Notes under the pieces: model-generated
The model's database searches: none
Told to the model about the DNA's origin: nothing
What the model saw: only the letters and a program-made list of their open reading frames with translations
Source of the DNA: Strongylocentrotus purpuratus
Taxonomy: Eukaryota; Echinodermata; Echinoidea; Camarodonta; Strongylocentrotidae
Assembly: GCF_000002235.5 (NCBI RefSeq)
Contig: NW_022145599.1
Location: forward strand, 1,507,230 to 1,571,229
Length of the DNA: 64,000 nt
Reading direction: 5' to 3'
Position numbers and translations under genes: made by a program
Shown here: one piece after another, positions 10,868 through 21,707 of the stretch
How the letters are laid out: each line of letters begins with the position of its first letter
How positions within the stretch are numbered: position 1 is the stretch's first letter

Positions 10868-12054
10868 CCCCCCCCCAACACCCCCTTCTCTATTTCTCTC
10901 TCGCTTTATTCGTAGCATCGTTCCCAAGTACAGCCAACCACTTCAGTTCAACATTATCATACTTCAATCCAGCAGGATGTATTATACCGAAATAAACCAA
11001 TAAACGAGCTTGTTATACTATACTCCGAGTTGCAAGGATATATCTTTATTATTATGACTATCATTACCATCGTCCTAACGGCATTGGTAATTATGCATAA
11101 TAAGGACAAAATCCTCAACCGACCCTTTAATGAAAGAAATTATATACATGGGAAAGTTTTTTCTTGCGTTGAATCGATTTTTTTCTCATGACCTTCGTCA
11201 TGTTCGTTTTCAGTCGTGTTTTGTGCACTTGTCAATGTTATTCTAATTATGAATGCGGCATGTGGGCTACTATATGAACGAGACCAGCTCTTAAAACATC
11301 ACTTTGGGGATCCTAAAATGACGTGTATACATTAAATAGTGCAGGTCTTTCGAAATATATATAATACAAAGATAAGCCCAAATAAATTTGATCTACGAGT
11401 AAATGTTACTACATTTACATCTTTAGTTTTTAACAATATTAAAGTAGAACCCGGACAAATTGAAATAAATGTTAAATTTTTTGTGAAAAGAAATATGAAC
11501 ATCTGTGCAAAAAGCATAAGGGAATTTTTCTTTACTCCCTCTTTCCTCCATAAAAAAATGTGAACCGTAAAAATTAAGCTTATGCATGAGGTTGAGATTT
11601 TTCCCTATTTCCCTGGTAATGATTAATGCTCTATAGTTCTCAAGAAATGCAATTAAAGTCGGCAACATAAGTTCTTAAAAGAATGGTACCATAAAAAAGG
11701 CGATTAAGTTTTTGGACTGTTTGAATTTAATCTTTCTATGCAAGTAGCAAAACGAAGTAATAAGGCTTTGTCGTCAAACGAAGCGACCAAGCATTTTAGT
11801 GGCGTGTCGGTCATTTTAAGATGTGCATAAACTGAAATGGCATAATAAATGCTACCAAAATACACTAGAAAACTTCGGCATTGGCTTCGAATCACAAATG
11901 AAATGTGGGAATCAGCAGACGCTCCCCAATTCTGTCAATTTTAACGGTATTTGTTTTTACCGATTTTGTAGCCTTCACCTAATATCCAACGATTTGAGTG
12001 GCTTTAAATAATGTTAAAAGCATTGACATTGTTTAACTTTGTTTCCAGTTTTAC
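10025..12054. other. No gene; (CT)n tract
   Basis: AT-rich, no supported gene. A (CT)n tract of about 35 bp followed by poly-C lies at 10826-10878. The 10590-10645 region holds a small cluster of nuclear-receptor-like half-sites, listed separately. Confidence 0.4.
10597..10642. promoter_or_regulatory. Cluster of nuclear-receptor-like half-sites
   Basis: TGACCTTT at 10597-10604 (complement of AAAGGTCA), AAGGTCA at 10624-10630 and AAGGTCA at 10636-10642. The last two come from a 12-bp tandem duplication of GTGACAAGGTCA. The motif matches the known monomeric/dimeric binding half-site of nuclear receptors, but short motifs recur by chance and no promoter or gene start is identified nearby. Confidence 0.2.
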
Positions 12055-12405
12055 AAATCTGAGATGCATGGCCCTACGTCTTATCAGTGTCTGTGATATG
12101 GTGTGTCATTGAAGCCCTAAAAAATTGCGCTTCAAAATGACCATGAAGTGCTTCCAAAAAAAAAATCTTCGAGTGACCAGTTTTATCATACTCATTTTCC
12201 CCAATAAACTGTAGTGTTATATAACAAACTGTTCAAAACCGTTTGGTAAACAGTTTTTAACATTTCTAATTCCAATCATATCTTAATAATCAGACGGGCG
12301 ATCAGCTTGTAAAAGTCGTGGGATACCCGACTGACCTAAAGGTATATAATTATGATTGCATCATGAGCTAAATCCAAGCTTTTTTAATAGAAATCTGAGG
12401 CAAAG
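12055..12405. repeat. Dispersed repeat family A, copy 2
   Basis: Same-orientation partner of 215-545. It shares the GGCCCTACGT, TTGCGCTTCAAAATGA and GCATGAGCTAAATCCA-like blocks in order, with small insertions such as an A-run near 12157. No ORF is common to the two copies. Confidence 0.7.
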
Positions 12406-13532
12406 ATATTGTTTCAGCTTTTAACGAACGATTTTGGAAGAGCTTTGGGTTTTACTTAATTTCAATTCTTTAAAAAAATTAGAGTAAATTGATCCTAAAA
12501 TAGGAAAAATTTAAAGATGCAGATATATGAGACTGTAGCAAGGTTTAACTGTTTTCATTTCAAATGTTTGCTGTTTTAGGTAACTATTGTTATTAGTTCT
12601 CTGTCGGTGCAAGGGCACCTTCAGAGCCCCCTCCACCGTACCCCCCCCCCCACGCTCTACAAAAAAAAGGTTCGATTCTGAAAAGGAAGGATTTTAAACA
12701 TACGTAACCTTGTCATTTTATGATGTTGAAAATACGGGTCTCATTTAAAGTTCAATGATAATACAAATTAATATATTATAATATGATTACAGTTTCAAAC
12801 ATATATGCGTAGGTAAGAAATGAAGTCCTTAAAATAGACGTTCAAAGCATTTCCGATATCAACACTCGGCAGATAAATGTATCATCTCCCCTCTACTCAA
12901 TACACTCATCTCATCAACGGGCTAAATTGGAAAGTTTCCAACCTTCGATAAGTGTCTTCGTCATACAATCCTCGCCATACCGCGGGTGATCTCCTCGATG
13001 ATCTCCTCCTACAGATGGTATCGTGGTGTACATTGTATACATACAACCACTTCATACACGATGTGATAGCGCAGATAGTTAGGTGCATGGTCGCTGTTTT
13101 GCAATCTGAGGCAGGAAGTTCGGTTAAGACTGGGGCGATTTCTCTCCTCGGCGGCGTCGGCGCAAAGGCCTGAGCTAGTATTAGTAGTACATGTATATAG
13201 TTACACTTCTCGGCTAGAAAGAATGCTAATCATTCTATTTCCGTACAAGTTGGGCATTTTCGCTTCATGAATATTATTAAGCGATGGGGAGATGTAAGAT
13301 GGAAGACAAACAAATCCTCGTCATTTTCCATCGGCAGCGAGAGTTATTGAATTTCGCTACAACAACAAAGAATCTACTACATGTATTTAAATCGTTCTAA
13401 AAAAAAGGCAAGCCAATTCTTTAGATGAATTGTAAAAATAATCTCCATTGTGAACTTTGTGTCTCAAATTCTACTTTGAAAATAATTTTAGGTCGATTCC
13501 TCGAAGGTAAATTTGTATTTAGTTGCATTTAG
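12406..13532. other. No gene seen
   Basis: Nothing supported. A C-run lies near 12640-12651, followed by an A-run at 12660-12668. Confidence 0.4.
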
Positions 13533-13802
13533 AGGTGTCGTGGATGAGTGGATACGTCGCCGGACTGTCGATCACAAGGTCCGCGGTTCGAGTCCCGCCG
13601 CGGCACTAATGTCCTTTGGCAAGAAATTGATCTACATTTGCCACTCTCCACCCAGGTGTTAAATGGGTACCGGTAGGAAGGAATTCCTTAAAATGCTGTG
13701 AGCGTCGAAATCGGCAGCCTAGCATAGCCGGGTAATGTTGGAGCGCCTTGAGGACCTTGCAAGGTCGATACGTGCGCTATATAAGAATCCAATATTATCA
13801 TA
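13533..13802 (+). mobile_element. tRNA-derived SINE, near full length
   Basis: The 5' part is tRNA-like, with an A-box-like TGGATGAGTGG near 13550 and a perfect B box GGTTCGAGTCC at 13585-13595, followed by CCGCCGCGGCAC, which closes an acceptor-like end. The body contains CCACTCTCCACCCAGGTG, AAATGGGTACC and GCTGTGAGCG blocks. It ends GCGCTATATAAG and a short AT-rich tail. The order tRNA head, CACCCAGGTG body and GCGCTATATAA tail is typical of marine-invertebrate SINEs. Two other copies lie at 40751-40905 (+, 5' truncated) and 58361-58612 (-). It is not a functional tRNA, because the anticodon arm does not pair well. Confidence 0.9.
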
Positions 13803-14555
13803 ATGAATACTTGTTGAACAAAAGACGACTTTAGGCCTTAAACCCTAATGGATTTAGTTATAGAATACAAAGGAGTTCAAGCATAGATAACCCGTTCTGT
13901 ACAATATCCACTTCGCACTATATGCTATTTGTTGGTACGGTTGGGGGAGAGATTTCCAGAACCTTGACGTGTCATTTAAAGAAAGGGAAAGGGATATTTT
14001 CTTTCAAAACGACTAATAAGGACATCTGTAATCATTGGAGAAATTTAATATCTGATCATAGATAATTATGTAAATATTGGTAGTGCATACAATTCTCGGG
14101 CCGGAAATGGGCCGGGTTAACTAATCTTGAACTGCCTTAATCATCGCTGCTTGTATGCACTCATCGACGCTCTATTACACCGCGGGGATAAAATCCGAGA
14201 AAAATAATCTAATAATCTTCGTAGTTTATCACTCGCAGCCGTCAAATATGGTAAAACCGGTGCGTCATATGATGCTTTAAGGAAGAGCAAATCAAACAGT
14301 TTGATCGGTCAATGACATCTCTTCCTTTGTGAACAAGCAAGTTCAACCTAACAGGGATGATCGCATCCGTCGTGCTCGTAATCTAAGACGGTAGTGAAAG
14401 TATAACGTCATTTACCAGTGGTTATTAGTCGGCAAGATGTGCTTCGATATAATTGTTGGTGTCTGTAAGTGGTTCTTAGGAAGAATGGAATACTATAGTG
14501 TTTTCATGAGGATATTTTGATAGCTGGTCAATTCTAAAATCATAGCAAGAAAGTG
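13803..14555. other. No gene seen
   Basis: AT-rich sequence with no supported feature. Confidence 0.4.
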
Positions 14556-14559
14556 TCTG

Positions 14560-14915
14560 AATAAGCTATTCTCTTGATAGGCTGTGTTATTACAGAATTG
14601 AATTCTGCCGTAGAAAATATACCCTGGCCCCATATTGAAGAAAATCCAGATATTAGCTGTGTCATCTAGGCTTCTCAAAGATGGCGGGATTTTTGCAATT
14701 TTTAAAAATTTCAACTCTTCCCCCTGTCTTATGAAACACTCCTCCTCTATATCTGGCATACATTCCAAAAGGACCATTTGTTTGTACTAGTTCAATATTT
14801 TTGTTTGTATATCCTTTTAACTATCTTTTTAATTCCACCTGTTGAACAACATTTCCTCCAACCATACTCATACTTATTGATCCCCTACCAAGCATTATCT
14901 ACCCCCTCATCCCCT

Positions 14916-14960
<45 letters not shown>
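14560..14960 (-). repeat. Dispersed repeat family B, copy 1 with (GA)n head
   Basis: Read on the minus strand, the copy begins with (GA)n (14912-14959), continues through GAGGAAATGTTGTT and ACAGGTGGAAT, then CAGATATAGAGGAGGAGTG and TTTCATAAG, and fades near 14560. The plus-strand copy at 34644-35000 has the same blocks in the same order, again preceded by (GA)n. The family is unknown, and the simple repeat appears to belong to the element. Confidence 0.7.
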
Positions 14961-17444
14961 GCTGGATGAAGTAATACAAAGAGAAAATGTCAATTTAAAG
15001 AAAAGCGCGTTTGCCCGGTTGATAATCAAAAGCGTTCTCTCGATGACTACCTATATGAAACAAACAAATCATGACTTACATAGCCTAAGAAACTAGGCTT
15101 TATAAATCTAATTATGATACAAAAAAGGTCAGTATATTGCAGTTACCACATGGGAATGTATTTCAAGAGTCTTGATTCCTTTTCTTCTAAATAATCTATG
15201 TTTACTGAGTTATCACTTGGAAATAGGCCCCAGTGGTGAAAACGGAGCATTCAAGTATTGTTAAAGTACAGAATGTGTGTCAGTTTACATCTGAGCTTTG
15301 AAATATAACTTTGATATCATATACTCGACAGGGGTGATCAAAAGTTATTCCCACAGGCTTAAATTTAGGCACGTACCATATCACTTACACCTCCAATCAA
15401 TTATATTTACCACAATCATACACACAACTTATATTATAACCGGAACAAGTAGTTTCGTATGAGAAACTTATTTAGTTATAAACAATCAGCAATATTTATG
15501 TATCCTTTGTTATTAAGTTATCGTAAGACTTTCCAAAGATCAGATCAAATATTAAAATCACACGAGAGGCTTTTGACAGGTAACCAAGCCATTGTTTTGT
15601 GCCATATGGTAGGACATTAATCTTTAACACACTAAGCCAAGTCCTTCAGATAGAACGTAAAGCCGTTACCACCCAATATAGATTACCTATATATTTGTTC
15701 CTTGTTTTTTAACTTGACATCCTATATTTTCGTCGCGTTACAAAACTTAAAGAAAAAAAAAAGGGGGGGGGGGGAAGAGTGTTCCGTTTATTTTGTCCTC
15801 GAAACAGAGAAATTCTCTCCTTACAGGGAAACATAAGCTCACAAACGTCATGTAACGTGTCTTATTAAAGGGACTTGGTAACATTGTTCAGATGAGAGAT
15901 AGTGGTGCTAAGGTAGTGACTTCAATGCTAGATGTACAATTCAAGATAATCTGAAAATTTGAGTGAAAACGGACCATTATTCATGGTACAAATTGAGAAA
16001 AACTGATCTGATCGATTCCTTAATTCTCCCAACTATATTATTACAATTTAATTACATTTTAGGTGAATGGAAATCGTCACAAAGCAATAAAATGGCTCTA
16101 CATTCCATTCCAGATATTTAAGTGTTTCATAGCCTGTTTTTTTTCATGGAAAAACGGTTGGGAAAATTCAAAAATGGTTGGGAGAATTTACTTTTAATCA
16201 CTGTTAGAGGGTGTCATACATCGACTCCTTCAAAGACAATCATAGATATCTTCGTGGTTTGAGAGTTTTTTCAGGATTTTTTGCATGTCAGAGGGTTAGT
16301 ACAGTAGAAGGAATATAGTAAGTAACATTTTATACAAAAATTTAGCAATTTTTTCATCAACCTTCAACAATGTTAGCAAGTCACTTTAAAACAATGTGCC
16401 AAGGAAAGTAAACAAAAAATGCGTGATAGAAATTTCCGGGAGCTCCCCCATCACAATTTAAAATACTAAAGATATGTATCCACATAAGAAGTCTATTTTG
16501 TATTTCTTTTTGGAAGTCTTTCTCTCCTAGTACCCCCACCCTGTTTTTATTCTTCTCTCTCTCTCTCTCTCTCTCTCTCCCTCTCTATCTCTCGCCTCTC
16601 TTCTTTCTTGGTAACGAGAGAACCTATTTTACAATGCTATATGTTCAATTTATAAAACGAGATAATTATGTTTTTTATATTCAAGGTTCAGATTTATTCT
16701 GGTTCAGCGCTCCAAGGGCATAAGACATCCCCCTGAGGTAGCTGGAAAACCTCATGTAACCGACCGTCCTAATATGCCCTCATAGGCCGTTACTATTTCT
16801 ATTTATCGTAACATATCTAGCCAATGCGGAAGTTTGCCGAAGTAAGGAATAATTTAGATGTATCCCTCTGGGCATGTTCGTGCTTCGAATAATGCTAGCT
16901 GTGGCATTGCACAAATACTTTTTGTCTTTCTTTTGTCTTTCAATTCCAGTTGATGTAGAAGTGTTATGAATCCTCACGCCACGGCAAGCTAACTGGTATT
17001 AAGTGGGATCATACCAGGTGTGATTAATCAAGTCAAGTATTAATATTATGTACATTGTTCTTTCCAATGAAGATAGGGGATTAAGAGTTAGTGGTATTAA
17101 GTGGTGTGTTTGTATTTGGCGTATGCCACTAGTATCTGTTTCATTCCAGAGGAAAAAACATTTACCTAAAATACGATATGTACAGAGTATTGGATTGTGT
17201 TTTTTGTGTGTATTTTTGTTAACAACAATAAATTCTAGTAATTAGGATTCGTATTATTGGAAAAGCGCTACGAAGAGTAATGCCTTGGCAACTGATCTGT
17301 TTATAAGCCCCGCTACTGTTGCGATAATAAACGAACAACTATCACACTGGACTCTGCATCCTCAAAATGCATTTGTTTAATGAGAAAATGTTACTTAAAT
17401 AAGTAGCCTATGCAGTTAAGATCAACGTAACCATACCCTTAATA

Positions 17445-17496
<52 letters not shown>

Positions 17497-19200
17497 CCTT
17501 TCTCTCTCTCTCACTCTTTCACTCTTTCACTAGATTTCGCTTTGTAAATGAAGTGTATTAAACTTTCAAAAACTTACTTTGATACTGTAAGTTGAGTAAA
17601 ATGAAAAGGAGAGAATGGTGTTATTGCATGTCCCTAAACTCTCTCAGATGATGAAGTGTTTGTATGTATCCCAAATATAGTTTGTTCTTACTTGTGAATG
17701 TAATATCTTCGATAAAGACCGCCTTGGGCGGCATTTTTCATGGTCAAAACGGACCTTCTATTTTCCTTTTTTTTTAAGTATCAATTTTATAAAAAAAGAA
17801 GTTTTCACATTGCAGTAAACATTGCAGGACGCAAGGAAACAATGTTCAAAATATCTGACAAGGAAATAATCGGATTAACTTAAGATGGTCAGAGGTTATA
17901 TTTTATTCCACAAATTCCTCACAAACCAAACTAAGATACGTAATCAAAATTCGGTCGATATAAGTGTTTAGAGATCTGAATAGCCTTTTTTTAATTAAGG
18001 GCGGTGGATATATGCGCCTAACTGTAAAAGAGTAGGTTGAGGTTTCTTAAAATAATTTTGTTATCCATGTTTTCATAATTATAGAAAGACGTCATACCAC
18101 TTCAATCTGCGCGTCTGGCTCTTGGGATTTTATAGAAATGTTCCCGCCCTTTTACTTTAATGATCAAATGTGCAGTATTTCAAAAAGCTTTTGATAGTCC
18201 CGTAGGTAAGGATCGATGAATCCTATCAGTGTTCTCTGTGATCTATGATCAGGGCAGGGAATGTTTGAAATCACAAATAACGTCGCGTGGAATATCTGGA
18301 AAAGATGTCACGAATCAGAAAAATTATCTCTCATTTTGACCATGGTAATGGTCGACCGGTTATAATACTGAATACAATGAACTTTATAGTTATACATGTA
18401 GTTATATAGTTATATAACAAAATAATACTGTTTTTTTTTTTTTTTTTTTTTTTTACTTCTTTGAAGGATCTCATAGGGCACTTAAATATTGTTTTTAAAT
18501 GGTGGTTCCAGTTTGCTAGAAATTTGTTGTTTCTGAGCATTTATGTTTTTCAGTTGCAATAGAGCAATATTTTATCTCTAAAAAAAAATTACCTGAAAAT
18601 AAACAATGCCTTGAAAATTAAAGTAGCTGATGTCTCTTTTGAGTTGAACTGAAGAAAATATATTGCGAAACGTAAAATAAAATGTAACATTTCCTAAGGG
18701 TCATTGAATACTGTTGAAATACTAATACATTTAGAGAGAGGTAGTTGGGGGTGGAGGGGGAGGAGGGGGAGCAAGCGAAAAGGGGACGAATTTTGATGTA
18801 TTTTGTTTCATTTCCGTAAAATGCAATTAGTTGCTGGGCCTTTTTTTTTAACACTTTGACATTTTGTTTGCGTCTGAAACCTTATCATTATGGACCACAT
18901 TACTGTTTTCCAATTAATTCTATTTTTTCTGACCACTAACTTTGGTTTGAAATTCTACCAGATGTTACTGCATCGACGAATCCTTCTTTCTCTTTGATTC
19001 TCAATTTGATTTCATTACATTTTTCTCAGAAGAACGTACCCGACCCCAAATCCCAAATCAAATTTTCCACAAAAAAACATGTTACCGATATCTAACTTTT
19101 CAAGCCAGGAAGTTGCCATTTAATTTTGCATCATTGAATTTCGGTTCCCATGCGATCCTGTATGTATACCATCAAGATGTTACTTGCAACATTCAGACGG
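14961..19200. other. No gene; several simple repeats
   Basis: No coding region is supported. Simple tracts: A-run plus G-run at about 15752-15774, (CT)n at 16553-16590, a long (CT)n at 17451-17515, poly-T at 18430-18454, and a G-rich patch near 18746-18770. The remainder is AT-rich, intron-like or intergenic sequence. Confidence 0.45.
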
Positions 19201-19483
19201 AATGTACATGATTGGCGCACAATCAACACAGATGCAATGCACACGATTGGCGCACAATCAACACAGACGCAATGCACATGATTGACGCACAATCAACACA
19301 GACGCAATGCACATGATTGGCGCACAATCAACACAGACGCAATGCTCATGATTGGCGCACACTCAACACAGACGCACATGATGCACATGATTGGCGCACA
19401 ATCAACACAGACGCAATGCACATGATTGACGCACAATCAACACAGACGCAATACTCATGATTGGCGCACACTCAACACAGAGT
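19201..19483. repeat. 35-bp minisatellite, 8 units
   Basis: Eight tandem units of 35 bp with cores CATGATTGGCGCACAATCAA and CACAGACGC. Variants include ATTGAC for ATTGGC (units 3 and 7), CACTCAAC for CAATCAAC (units 5 and 8), and a unit with about 4 extra bases (unit 6). The variants repeat at spacing that suggests a block of several units was duplicated (units 3-5 resembling 6-8). No continuous ORF, since 35 is not a multiple of 3. Confidence 0.95.
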
Positions 19484-21557
19484 CCTCGCCGACAGAAGTG
19501 CATGTCAAGATACATCATGATATCACTGAATTATTAATACAATCATTTTTTTTTTAAATGCCGCTCATTTTCGGAAGATTGGTTATTCAGAATATTCGTA
19601 ATTTAGACAATTGAATGGGGAGACTAATGTTACTTCAGGAATATTGTATTTCAAAATACTATTCTATCAAATGCAACATTTATTTTACAAAATAGATCGA
19701 ATCGCTATCATCGTTCTTTTAGCAGCATTAATTTCAAACATTGTTTTCATAAATAAGCTCCTATATCATATCATTAGTCTACCAACAAGTTTTGCTCTCT
19801 CTGATTCTGTAGTAAGATTGTTCTAAAGCCCATGTTAATCACGAGGTATTCTTGGGAACTGCGATATTGCCTGCGCTAATAAAGCCTATGAACAAGATGA
19901 AAGCAATCTGTTTATACGCCATGATCCAACGCAATATTTTGCACTTTGCATTTCGCATTACTGTTTGTACGATGTCAGTTTCGCACGGCGCGTCAGAAAA
20001 AAATACCAATAGCTGTCCAATGTCAGGAGGCGAGTGACGCTTCGTGTGCAACGGGCTTTAAAAGATACCTTGCCCCTTTTGCAGTGGCTGACTGCCCTTT
20101 TTTCTTCTTTTGGTAATAACATACATAAAATGATCTGTAAAGGGTACATAAGCATTTTGTCTACATCAATAACCCACTTCTTGTAATGGCCAAAATTAAA
20201 CTGATTGAATCTTTGTGCAGCATGAAACGTACGACCATTCGGTACAATGGTCTGAAAATCAGACTATTACTTGCTGGCTCTATAACTCGATTCGACAACT
20301 AATAGTTGTTATTTTCCCATTTAAAGAAATTTTCAAGCCCCCATATTTCAGGGAAGTTCCAAATTAGTAATTTCTTTCAATTTAATTGGAATCTTTCAAT
20401 TTAATTGGAATTAAACCTTTTCATTTTTTGTTTGGCCTGCAAATGTGACATAGTACCTTTAAAAGGAGAAAACAAGAACTGGAAAAGGAATACAGGGTAA
20501 ATATGAAGAAAAAAATATTTTCTAGTGTACATCTACGATACCCACATGTCTCATCACACTGAATGCAAGCACTGAGTGGACCTGTACTTTCCCATCGCTC
20601 TTCGATAGATAGGTCGTAAAGTTGTAGTTGCTAAATTGATCGGTAGCCGCCGTTCGATGAAGGCGATAGACAGCCGACGGACGGAGCTTTGTTTTGTCAT
20701 GGCTACGCGTTACGTTAGTGTGTTTAGTCAGTTCGTCATGATACCTGCGAGACTGTGTGTTCATATGTTTACCATGTTCATATCTTAGGAAGATAGAGAA
20801 TGGTTTTGATCAGATGAAATTTGTTCTCTTGAGTGAATGCTCTTATGTTAACTTTTAGATATGATGTCAAAGGATTTGAAAGAGATAGGGGAAGAAAGTC
20901 ATCAAAACTATATCTTCCTTGACTTTTACAAATTAAGTTTGAGAAGTCAAAGATACTGTAGAACAAAAAAGTAAATATATCTATCGCAAAAAAGTAAAAC
21001 ATCATCAAAAATTACCTCACATTTTAAATGTCAAAGATTTTATGAAATAAAAAAGTAAAATACCTTTATTGCAGACAATTATAGCTTTGATTGAATATTT
21101 TTAAAGTCTTTTTTGTTGTTGATGGAGGCCCCTGGAAACAAAACCTTAAGCTACCATTCATCATTCTCTGGTGTAAAAAATGAAGTACTGATTTCCAGAA
21201 GATATGTGTTCATATTGTGTATCAAAATACTTCACCAAGTACATGTACTGAACATACCCAATCTCATTCTCTTATTTCGACAGTTAATTTGAAACAAACC
21301 TGGTGAATCGATATTCATATACACATGATCTCAACTATTTTCGTTTCTTTAGCAGTAACCTAGCTACAGAGGCCATGGGACCCTCCCCGATTTAATGGCG
21401 ATTAGGCGAGAAAAGAAAGAGATGTAAAGGAAAGAAAATTTAAAAAGGAGGTGCAACCCCACACACAATTTCCCCTATCGTGATGGTCCCAGGTCTGTCG
21501 CATTTTATCGACATAATATTGTGTGTGCCCCAATACGTCAGTGCCCTTAATACTCAG
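19484..21557. other. No gene seen
   Basis: No supported gene. A short direct repeat of CTTTCAATTTAATTGGAAT occurs at about 20374-20411. Otherwise AT-rich unique-looking sequence. Confidence 0.4.
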
Positions 21558-21707
21558 CTCAGGGACCAGTTTCACAAAGCCTTTTTTCAATGACAAATGA
21601 CAAAAATCAATGACAAATCTGCTAATAACCAATCAGAAGCAAGGATATCACTAGCTTATAACAAAAACTGTCATTTGTCACTGATGACAAGTTTTGTGAA
21701 ACGCCCC
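21558..21707. mobile_element. MITE, about 150 bp
   Basis: The left end carries AGTTTCACAAAGCC and CAATGACAAATGACA; the right end carries the inverted forms TGTCATTTGTCACTGATGAC and TTTTGTGAAACGC. The two halves can fold on themselves over about 40-50 bp with gaps. This is a typical non-coding foldback DNA element. Exact ends and target duplication are unclear. Confidence 0.7.

Noticed and set aside
13534-13606. Functional tRNA gene
   Set aside because: The A and B boxes are present, but the anticodon arm pairs poorly and the sequence continues into a SINE body.
18746-18770. G-quadruplex motif
   Set aside because: Only three long G-runs are present, so a standard four-run motif is not met.
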